Part shown: positions 1-5,251 of the stretch, one piece after another
How positions within the stretch are numbered: the stretch's first letter is position 1
Layout: each line of letters starts with the position of its first letter
NCBI GenBank assembly: GCA_030740295.1
Contig: JASLXP010000849.1
Coordinates: forward strand, 1-5,251
Direction: 5' to 3'
DNA from: Planctomycetota bacterium
GTDB taxonomy: Bacteria; Planctomycetota; PUPC01; JACPCR01
Length of the DNA: 5,251 nucleotides
Made by a program: the position numbers and the translations under genes
The notes under the pieces: generated by a model
Told to the model about the DNA's origin: nothing
Database searches by the model: none
Seen by the model: only the letters and a program-made list of their open reading frames with translations

Positions 1-3000
1 ATGACTTCCAAGCCGCGGCCGGCCAACATCGACGAATGGACCCACTTCCTGCACGACGGGGGTGGCAATGCGGTAGCCCAGGACGAACGCGTAGGCCCCC
101 CGCGACACATCCAGTGGCTCGCCGACCCCCTGTGGATCCGCAATCACCACACGCTCGCGAGCGTCAGCGCGGTCGTGTCGGCCGCGGGCCGTCTCTTTTG
201 CATCATCGATGAGGGACCATCGGGCTCCATCGAAGTGCCCGCCCGTTGGACCCTCGCGGCAAGAGACGCATTCAACGGCGTGCTGCTATGGAAACGGCTG
301 ATAGCCTCGTGGGCCTCCCATCGACGGAGGTTCAGAAGCGGGCCCGTGCAGCTCACGCGCTTGCTCGTAGCCGTCGGCGACCGCGTCTATGTATCCCTTG
401 GCATGGACGCGCCGGTGACAGCGCTGGACGGGACGACCGGAGAGACGGTGAAGACTTACCCAGGCACCGAACACGCGGAGGAGCTCGTGCTGCACGAGGG
501 CGTGCTGCTCGTGCTGACCGGGGCGCCCGCGGCAGAGCAGGCCGCTCACGTGGCCCAGAGGCGGGGGAAGCCCAAAAAGACAGACCCGGCAACCCCCAGG
601 CACAAGAAGACCATTGCTGCCTTGGACCCGGACACGGGCGAAATGCGATGGAAGTGGAGCGACCCGAGCGCGGGCGAACTGATGCCGCTCACGTTGGCCG
701 CGGCCGCCAGGCGCGTGTTCTTCCAGGCCGGCCAGGGCCTGGTGTGTCTCAGCCTGGACAACGGCCGCGAGCTCTGGCGATCCGACAAAGCGAATGGCGC
801 GAGGGCAAAGCCGCGTCAGCCGGGTTGGTCCGTGGCCACCCTCGTGGCGCGTGACGACTCTGTCCTGTGGGCCGACGGCAGACAACTGAGAGTGTTTGCC
901 TCTGGCGATGGCAAGCTCCTCTGGTCGTGCTCGTGCCGGCCTGGCTTCAAATCGCCGGTCGACCTGTTCGTCGTAGGTGGTCTCGTGTGGTTTGGACCCG
1001 GCTTCACGGAGGGCCGTGATCTGAAGACCGGGGAGGTGAAGAAGCGCAGCAGCGTTTCCGCGGATCTTCAGACGGCCGGCCACCACCATCGCTGCTACCG
1101 CAACAAGGCCACCGACCGATACATCATGACCGGCAAGCGCGGCATCGAATTCATCGACATTGATGGCACGCAGCATTCGCGCAACAACTGGCTCCGCGGC
1201 CTGTGCCAGTACGGGATCATGCCCTGCAACGGCCTCATCTACGTGCCGCCTCACTCGTGCGGCTGTTACATGGAGGCCAAGCTCTTCGGGTTCTGGGCCG
1301 CTGCCGCGAACAGGCTCCCGGATGAGGCGCCCATTGCTGCGAAGACGCGGCTCGCCAGAGGCCCCGCGTACGCATCTATCAGCAATCAACAATCGGCGGC
1401 CGCAAATCCGCACGACTGGCCGACCTACCGACACGATGGGACCCGCAGCGGATCGACCAAGGTCAAACTCTCGCCCGGACTTAAGACCGCGTGGCAAGCT
1501 CAAGAGTCGGGCAGGCTCACCGCGCCCGTCGTGGCGGAAGGGCTCGCCATCGTTTCCGCCGTTGATACGCATCGTGTCATCGCATTCGACGCAGACACCG
1601 GCAAGCTGCATTGGAGCTATACACCCGGGGGGCCGGTGGATTCGCCGCCCACGATACACGCGGGGCTCGTAATCTTCGGCTGCCGCGACGGCTCCGTCTA
1701 CTGCTTGCGCGCTTCCGATGGAGCTTTGGTCTGGCGATTCCTCGCTGCGCCGGAGGACCGTCGCACGGTCGCTCTCGGGCACGTCGAGTCCGTATGGCCG
1801 GTACACGGCAGCGTACTTGTAAAAGATGGCGTTGCCTACGCCGCGGCCGGCCGATCTTCCTACCTCGATGGCGGAATTTTGCTCTACGGCCTCGACCCGC
1901 GCACGGGCCGCGTCCTGCATCAGACCCGCGTGTCGAGCCAGCACGCGACACTCTCCGACCCTCCGGCCAAAGATCGGCCGCCCACGAAACGTATCGCCCA
2001 GAATGCGGCCGACTACAAGACACACCTCGACCCGGACAGGAGCGACGCGTTTTCCATGGCCGGCACCACAACGGACGTCCTTGTAAGCGACGGGCATTCG
2101 GTCTACATGCGGCACGTGCGATTCGACGCGACGCTGGCGCAGCAGCCCACGCTCGGCCGGCATCTCCTCTCCACTTCAGGGCTCCTCGATGACGCGGAGA
2201 ACCACCGCTCACACTGGGTACTTGGCACCGGCGACTTCAGTCGCACCGGAGTTGCCTATTCGTGGATCGCAAACTCCGGCCGCAGCCGCTGGAACTCGCG
2301 CCTGGCCAGACCGTACGGGATCATGCTCGCGTTCGACGAAAAAACCGCGTGGGGCGTGCGGAGAAGCGGGTATCAGCTCTTTTCGCAGCCAAACAAGCCG
2401 TTCGCAAAGGACGAGGAGCCCAGGCCAGACTTCCAGCCTTCACGCAACGAGCCCACGAGCATATCGTGGACCTGGGCAATGAGTCTGCCGGTCCGCCCGC
2501 GGGCCATGCTGTGCACGGAAGAGACGTTGTTCGTTGCCGGAATGCCGCGGCAATCCGGCCCGAACGGGCACAGCGCGTTCGAAGGCCGCAAGCACGGCGT
2601 GCTGCTTGCCGTAGCAGCGGGCAACGGCAGCAAACTTGCCGAATACAAACTGGACGCTGCGCCCGTGTGGGACGGCATGGCAGCAGCCCAGGGCAAGCTC
2701 TACATCTCGCTCGTGAACGGCACCCTTGCGTGCATGGCCATGGACCCGGACGCCAAGCTGCCGGCGCCCGGCCAGCCGGCCAGCCGGCCCACGGTGCAGA
2801 AACCCAACCAACGGCCTAACGCGAAAAAACCGGCGCCAGGCAGACCCGGCGCGCCCGTGAAGCCCGATGCAAAAGGAAGGCTCGTGCTCCAGCCCGAGAC
2901 GGCCAGGACGACCGGCCGACTTCGGTACCAGCCCGACCGCAACAACCTCGGCGGGTGGACGGACCCCAGGGACTACTGCGAGTGGAACCTGCGCGGAGTG

Positions 3001-3249
3001 CAGGCCGGCACTTACACGGTCGACTTCAGCTACGGCTCCACTCATGCTGGCACGGCGTACACGATCGTTGCCGGCGACGCGAAGCTCACCGGCAAGACCG
3101 AGCACACTGGTGGGATCAAGACGTACAAACGTTACCGCGTCGGCACCATCGCTCTGCCAGGCGGAGACGTGACGCTTGCCGTCAAGCCCGGTCCGTTTCA
3201 AGGCGCAATCATGAACTTCCGGTTGCTGGAGTTGTCGCCGGCGAAGTAG
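1..3249 (+). CDS. PQQ-like double beta-propeller protein with C-terminal CBM-like module (probably 5'-partial)
   Basis: The 1082 visible residues carry many PQQ/BamB-type blade signatures of the form ALDxxTGExxW: ALDGTTGETVKTY, ALDPDTGEMRWKW, LSLDNGRELWRSD, FDADTGKLHWSYTPGGPVDSPP and YGLDPRTGRVLHQ. The first propeller spans about residues 15-440. A second begins at DWPTYRHDG (472-480) and runs to about 915. A Pro/Lys-rich linker (921-958) leads to a beta-sandwich-like end domain (961-1082). Residues typical of catalytic quinoprotein dehydrogenases (adjacent Cys pair, calcium ligands, cytochrome domain) are not evident, so a structural, binding or scaffold role is more likely than an alcohol dehydrogenase; substrate unknown. 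No signal peptide is visible. In relatives I recall, the motif PxxIDEWTHxLHDxxGNAV lies well inside a longer protein after a leader and sometimes a methyltransferase-like domain, so the ATG at base 1 may be internal. The TAG stop at 3247-3249 is clear. The family call is strong; the function is not known. Confidence 0.88.
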   Translation: MTSKPRPANIDEWTHFLHDGGGNAVAQDERVGPPRHIQWLADPLWIRNHHTLASVSAVVSAAGRLFCIIDEGPSGSIEVPARWTLAARDAFNGVLLWKRLIASWASHRRRFRSGPVQLTRLLVAVGDRVYVSLGMDAPVTALDGTTGETVKTYPGTEHAEELVLHEGVLLVLTGAPAAEQAAHVAQRRGKPKKTDPATPRHKKTIAALDPDTGEMRWKWSDPSAGELMPLTLAAAARRVFFQAGQGLVCLSLDNGRELWRSDKANGARAKPRQPGWSVATLVARDDSVLWADGRQLRVFASGDGKLLWSCSCRPGFKSPVDLFVVGGLVWFGPGFTEGRDLKTGEVKKRSSVSADLQTAGHHHRCYRNKATDRYIMTGKRGIEFIDIDGTQHSRNNWLRGLCQYGIMPCNGLIYVPPHSCGCYMEAKLFGFWAAAANRLPDEAPIAAKTRLARGPAYASISNQQSAAANPHDWPTYRHDGTRSGSTKVKLSPGLKTAWQAQESGRLTAPVVAEGLAIVSAVDTHRVIAFDADTGKLHWSYTPGGPVDSPPTIHAGLVIFGCRDGSVYCLRASDGALVWRFLAAPEDRRTVALGHVESVWPVHGSVLVKDGVAYAAAGRSSYLDGGILLYGLDPRTGRVLHQTRVSSQHATLSDPPAKDRPPTKRIAQNAADYKTHLDPDRSDAFSMAGTTTDVLVSDGHSVYMRHVRFDATLAQQPTLGRHLLSTSGLLDDAENHRSHWVLGTGDFSRTGVAYSWIANSGRSRWNSRLARPYGIMLAFDEKTAWGVRRSGYQLFSQPNKPFAKDEEPRPDFQPSRNEPTSISWTWAMSLPVRPRAMLCTEETLFVAGMPRQSGPNGHSAFEGRKHGVLLAVAAGNGSKLAEYKLDAAPVWDGMAAAQGKLYISLVNGTLACMAMDPDAKLPAPGQPASRPTVQKPNQRPNAKKPAPGRPGAPVKPDAKGRLVLQPETARTTGRLRYQPDRNNLGGWTDPRDYCEWNLRGVQAGTYTVDFSYGSTHAGTAYTIVAGDAKLTGKTEHTGGIKTYKRYRVGTIALPGGDVTLAVKPGPFQGAIMNFRLLELSPAK
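2770..2790 (+). repeat. Short tandem repeat, 8-bp unit, in linker coding sequence
   Basis: GGCCAGCC occurs twice head to tail (2770-2777 and 2778-2785) and is followed by a partial third copy, GGCCC. It encodes part of the Pro-rich linker (PGQPASRP) of the propeller protein. The unit is not a multiple of three, so loss or gain of one copy would shift the frame just before the C-terminal module. It may simply reflect low-complexity GC-rich coding sequence. Confidence 0.5.
2881..3246 (+). other. C-terminal CBM-like beta-sandwich domain of the propeller protein
   Basis: This stretch codes for residues 961-1082. It has alternating short beta-strand-like segments and aromatic residues typical of sugar-binding sandwiches: GGWTDPRDYCEW (984-995), then GTYTVDFSYG, YTIVAGDAKLTGK, a KTYKRYRVGTIALPGGDVTLAVKPG strand pair (broken here only for description), and a closing IMNFRLLEL. 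The order 'NxGxWTxPxDYxxW ... GxYTVxxxY ... KLTGK ... GTIxLxxGxxTLxVKP ... xxMNxxxLxL' matches modules I know from the C-termini of planctomycete alpha-L-fucosidase-like and sulfatase-like proteins, which are usually regarded as carbohydrate-binding. The resemblance is by eye; ligand binding is inferred. Confidence 0.6.
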
Positions 3250-3289
3250 GCGCTGCCCATTTCAACGGCCACTGATTGCCTGACACATA

Positions 3290-3315
3290 TTGACGCTGAG
3301 CACCGGGCAGATAAT
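3290..3315 (+). promoter_or_regulatory. Candidate sigma-70-like promoter for the URO-D-like gene
   Basis: TTGACG at 3290-3295 is close to the -35 consensus, and GATAAT at 3310-3315 is close to the -10 consensus. The spacer is only 14 nt (15 if ATAATT at 3311 is used), shorter than the usual 16-18, which weakens the call. The location in the most AT-rich part of the gap supports it. If real, transcription would start near 3322 and both hairpins would lie in a leader of about 180 nt. Confidence 0.25.
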
Positions 3316-3345
3316 TTGCACTCCTGCTGCTTTTGAATGAAGTCT

Positions 3346-3391
3346 GCGCATATTTTTCACGCTTTGGGGCGCCGCCCTGAACGATATGCGC
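3346..3391 (+). terminator. Imperfect hairpin followed by a T-rich run; terminator or leader structure
   Basis: GCGCATAT (3346-3353) pairs perfectly with ATATGCGC (3384-3391). The stem continues inward through a G-U wobble (3354/3383), a mismatch, and TTCA/TGAA (3356-3359 with 3378-3381). After a one-sided bulge it ends in GGGC/GCCC (3367-3370 with 3374-3377) closed by a three-base loop. TGTTGTTTT follows at 3392-3400, which makes it look like an intrinsic terminator for the propeller gene, about 97 nt past its stop. The T run is interrupted and the stem is bulged, so a structured leader of the downstream gene is an equal alternative. Confidence 0.4.
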
Positions 3392-3400
3392 TGTTGTTTT

Positions 3401-3427
3401 CGGGAGGTGTCCTTACGGATTATCCCG
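3401..3427 (+). other. Second hairpin in the intergenic leader
   Basis: CGGGA (3401-3405) pairs with TCCCG (3423-3427). After a small internal loop, GTCC (3409-3412) pairs with GGAT (3417-3420, one G-U) around a TTAC tetraloop. It begins one base after the T-rich run of the first hairpin, so the two form a tandem structure upstream of the URO-D-like gene. Stability was judged only by eye. Confidence 0.3.
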
Positions 3428-3490
3428 CAGAAGCGCCGGAGAAGGAGAAACGGCCCCTCGCTGAAGTGCTTCATTGGGAACAGATTTGAA

Positions 3491-3497
3491 AAGGAAG
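3491..3497 (+). promoter_or_regulatory. Shine-Dalgarno sequence of the URO-D-like gene
   Basis: AAGGAAG lies six bases before the ATG at 3504. It is the best purine-rich ribosome-binding match in the gap and fixes the start of the downstream gene at MTHSERFL. Confidence 0.75.
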
Positions 3498-3503
3498 TGA
3501 CGA

Positions 3504-4727
3504 ATGACTCATAGCGAAAGATTTCTTGCAGTCGTTCGAGGTGAGCAGCCTGACCGCATGCCCTGCCACTTCGGTGGCCCACGCGCTTCGACCTTGGCCG
3601 CGTGGCGCAAACAGGGGCTGTCGGAGGAGCAGCAGAAGAACTGGCGCGCCTTCGTCGGCGAGGACGCAGGCACTGGCATCGGGAAGGTGTACCCGGGGCC
3701 ATGGCCGCCCTTTGAAGAGCGGGTGATCGAGCAGGATGGCCACCTGAAAATCTGGATCGACGATTGGGGCGTGAAGCGGCTCGACGCAGTGCGTCAGCCC
3801 ACCCCCGGTTTCGTTACTCGGAAGTACATCGAGTTCCCCGTGAAGTGCCCGGCTGACTTTGAGGAAATGAAGCAGCGATTCGACCCACACAGCCCGGAGA
3901 GAGTCTGTTCGGATGCAACATCGGGAAGACCGGATTGGAGGGATCGCATCGAGCTGTGCAACCAGAGCGATGATCCAGTCGGCATTTCGATTCCCGCGCT
4001 CTATTGGACTGCGAGAGATTGGGCCGGTTTCGAGGGCCTCAGCATCATGTGTATCGATCAGCCGAACCTGGTCCACGAAATGATGGAACACCGGACATGG
4101 TTCATCATGGAGATCTACCGGGAGCCTCTGAAACACATCAAAGTGGACTCGGTGATCCTCAACGAGGACATGTCTTACAAGACCGCGGCCATGTTTTCCC
4201 CGGCGATGATGCGGGAATTCATGCTGCCCCGTTACCGGCGGCTCTATCAATTCTTCAAAGACAACGGTGTCGATTGCGTTTACATGGATTCCGATGGCCA
4301 CGTCGGCGAAATCCTCGATGTCTTCTATCCCGAAGCAATCGATGCGACCATCCCCCTCGAAATAGCGGCAAACAACGACCCAGAGCGATACCTTCGCCGC
4401 CACCCCGGCCTTTTCATCCGTGGCGGCATCGACAAGCGCGAGCTGCGATTCTCAAGGGAACAGCTCCGAGCCGAAGTCGTACGCCGTTACCGCGCCGTGC
4501 GAGAGCTTGGCCGCTACATCCCGACTGTGGACCACGGTGTGCCGCCGGACATCCCGCTGCGAAACTTCCTTTACATGGTCGAGCTCCTGAAAGGATTCGC
4601 CAAAGGAGAAGACCTCGACACCTATGAGCCGCCATGCGAGTTGGAGAAGCAGCTCGGCCCCATCGAGGAAATGTTCGATCCGTTGAAAACAATCCGTGAA
4701 GCACAGAGCGATGAAGAATACGTCTGA
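3504..4727 (+). CDS. Uroporphyrinogen decarboxylase (URO-D) fold family protein, divergent
   Basis: The 407-residue protein has the URO-D/cobamide-methyltransferase superfamily layout: an N-terminal [15 protein letters not shown] segment (about residues 6-20), a TIM-barrel body, NEDMSYK at 220-226, YMDSDGH at 260-266, GGIDKR at 307-312 and [10 protein letters not shown] at 340-349. The last two are the clearest markers of the subgroup common in Planctomycetota and Lentisphaerota, and His344 sits where the family has its conserved C-terminal histidine. It is somewhat longer than classical HemE (about 350 residues) and lacks HemE's usual N-terminal substrate-binding pattern, so heme synthesis is unlikely. 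The HxC...C zinc motif of MtaA/MtbA-type methyltransferases is also not apparent. No signal peptide is seen, so it is presumably cytoplasmic; substrate unknown. The start is supported by AAGGAAG, and the 3' end overlaps the next gene by 17 nt, suggesting co-expression. Confidence 0.88.
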   Translation: MTHSERFLAVVRGEQPDRMPCHFGGPRASTLAAWRKQGLSEEQQKNWRAFVGEDAGTGIGKVYPGPWPPFEERVIEQDGHLKIWIDDWGVKRLDAVRQPTPGFVTRKYIEFPVKCPADFEEMKQRFDPHSPERVCSDATSGRPDWRDRIELCNQSDDPVGISIPALYWTARDWAGFEGLSIMCIDQPNLVHEMMEHRTWFIMEIYREPLKHIKVDSVILNEDMSYKTAAMFSPAMMREFMLPRYRRLYQFFKDNGVDCVYMDSDGHVGEILDVFYPEAIDATIPLEIAANNDPERYLRRHPGLFIRGGIDKRELRFSREQLRAEVVRRYRAVRELGRYIPTVDHGVPPDIPLRNFLYMVELLKGFAKGEDLDTYEPPCELEKQLGPIEEMFDPLKTIREAQSDEEYV

Positions 4728-5251
4728 CCATCGTAGCCACGAGCTGCTGCCAGCTTGTGAGCCCGGACACCATCCTGGTAACTCTTTTCCGACAACCAAG
4801 GCTGAGGCTTTCTGTCGCCACCACGCCTGGCTTCTCATCGCCATCGTCCTCCTTCCGAACGTGCACGCCTACAATGGCCACCAGGTCAAGGAAGGTCCCC
4901 TTGAGCTCTCGATCCCGGAGTTTCAGCCGGTCACGCGACATGACGCCCCTGTGGATGTTATTGTGATCCTGCGAAACGCGAGCGAGAAGCAGCTAGCGGT
5001 CAAGGTCGAGATGGGTGGGCTCGTGGACCAATGGCGCGCGGTGGGCAAGACAAAGATCGCGGTCGAGCTGAAGCCGGGCCAAGAGCACAAAGCGCCGTTC
5101 AAGATGTCGCCGGGCGAGGGCGCATTGTCCGCGCACTATCCCGTGCACGTCTACGCCCGATTTGAATGGGAAGGTGTTCGCCATACGGCTCATGCGATAC
5201 GGATTTTCGAGTGCAAGTTTGCGAAGAAGCAAAGCTCGACGGTCGAACCGA
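4711..5251 (+). CDS. Exported beta-rich protein, N-terminal part (runs off the window)
   Basis: An open frame starts at ATG 4711, inside the end of the URO-D-like gene, and stays open for 180 codons to the window edge; the in-frame stop upstream is TGA at 4684. The start has only a weak ribosome site, which fits translational coupling. Residues 40-53 ([14 protein letters not shown]) form a hydrophobic core ending in a VHA signal-peptidase-like site after a long, basic 39-residue n-region; no ATG, GTG or TTG lies nearer to the core. The mature part starts [18 protein letters not shown] and alternates strands ([37 protein letters not shown]-like, [26 protein letters not shown]), which suggests an Ig-like or other beta-sandwich domain. 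I recall similar N-terminal domains on secreted PVC-group proteins but cannot name the family or the function. The C-terminus is missing. Confidence 0.75.
   Translation, partial: MKNTSDHRSHELLPACEPGHHPGNSFPTTKAEAFCRHHAWLLIAIVLLPNVHAYNGHQVKEGPLELSIPEFQPVTRHDAPVDVIVILRNASEKQLAVKVEMGGLVDQWRAVGKTKIAVELKPGQEHKAPFKMSPGEGALSAHYPVHVYARFEWEGVRHTAHAIRIFECKFAKKQSSTVEP
4828..4869 (+). other. Signal peptide core and predicted cleavage site of the exported protein
   Basis: These bases encode [15 protein letters not shown] minus its first residue (residues 40-53). Basic residues and histidines (RHH at 36-38) precede a run of Leu, Ile, Val and Ala, and the segment ends in VHA followed by YN, which fits a Sec signal peptidase I site. 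No lipobox Cys follows, so a lipoprotein is unlikely. Confidence 0.65.

Larger units (their letters stand above)
3250..3503. other. Intergenic region, richer in A+T than its flanks, with predicted RNA structure
   Basis: These 254 nt separate the propeller gene from the URO-D-like gene. The region is visibly less GC-rich than the genes, especially 3281-3360. It contains a weak sigma-70-like promoter candidate, two neighbouring imperfect hairpins, a small palindrome (TGAAGTGCTTCA, 3462-3473) and the ribosome binding site of the next gene. A 50-codon ORF (3337-3489) crosses it but lacks a Shine-Dalgarno sequence and does not show the strong G/C third-position bias of the neighbours (about half of its codons end in G or C). 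No tRNA or recognised riboswitch is visible. Confidence 0.7.

Noticed and set aside
286..2163. 625-codon open frame on the - strand
   Set aside because: It lies wholly antisense to the propeller gene, is rich in Arg, Gly and Ala in the way of shadow frames in GC-rich DNA, and shows no recognisable domain, while the + strand frame has clear PQQ-type motifs.
1..3249. Catalytic PQQ-dependent alcohol or glucose dehydrogenase
   Set aside because: The repeats are of the BamB/PQQ_2 type. I could not find the vicinal disulfide, calcium-binding residues or cytochrome domain of the enzymes.
3268..3284. GCCACTG motif resembling part of a cobalamin riboswitch, upstream of a URO-D-like gene
   Set aside because: Only this 7-mer matches. 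The B12 box and the other conserved cobalamin-riboswitch segments are absent from 3250-3503.
3471..4403. 310-codon open frame on the - strand
   Set aside because: It is antisense to the URO-D-like gene, whose family motifs and ribosome site support the + strand. Third-position GC bias explains the open shadow frame.
3504..4727. hemE (heme biosynthesis) assignment
   Set aside because: The sequence belongs to a divergent URO-D subgroup and lacks the usual HemE N-terminal substrate-binding pattern; there are no heme genes nearby.
4757..4966. 69-codon + strand frame
   Set aside because: Its product is Ser/Arg/Thr-rich with no motif, and it overlaps the better supported exported-protein frame that starts at 4711.
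1..5251. CRISPR array, insertion sequence, tRNA, rRNA or defence system
   Set aside because: I found no regularly spaced direct repeats, transposase motifs, terminal inverted repeats, tRNA-like cloverleaf or defence-type domains in the window.

Overview
The window is GC-rich (except the intergenic gap) bacterial DNA carrying three genes, all on the + strand. Its style is that of the large-genome Planctomycetota and relatives (Lentisphaerota, Kiritimatiellota and similar environmental PVC-like lineages). The evidence is a very large PQQ-type beta-propeller protein of a family I associate with those phyla, a divergent uroporphyrinogen-decarboxylase-fold protein of the kind those genomes carry in many copies, and a secreted beta-rich protein. 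No rRNA, tRNA or other phylogenetic marker is present, so the assignment is an inference from gene content.

Layout: (1) 1-3249 holds a double beta-propeller protein with a Pro/Lys-rich linker and a C-terminal beta-sandwich module that resembles carbohydrate-binding modules. It has no signal peptide in view and its first bases lie on the window edge, so it is probably the 3' part of a longer gene. (2) 3250-3503 is an intergenic gap richer in A+T. It holds a weak promoter candidate, two consecutive imperfect hairpins (3346-3391 and 3401-3427), a chance-level 50-codon ORF and a good Shine-Dalgarno sequence for the next gene. (3) 3504-4727 encodes the uroporphyrinogen-decarboxylase-like protein, 407 residues. 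(4) 4711 to the window end encodes the N-terminal 180 residues of an exported protein. Its start overlaps the previous gene by 17 nt, and it has no stop codon in view.

How they may work together: genes 2 and 3 overlap and are probably co-transcribed and translationally coupled. The propeller gene is separated from them by a 254-nt gap with terminator-like structure and is probably a separate transcription unit. A glycan- or surface-related role for the propeller and the exported protein, with a cytoplasmic cofactor or methyl-transfer-type enzyme between them, is possible but only inferred. I see no clear evidence for a new defence, mobile or RNA-guided system. The points most worth checking are the structured leader ahead of the URO-D-like gene, the Cys/His cluster in the propeller, the CBM-like fusion and the overlapping exported protein.
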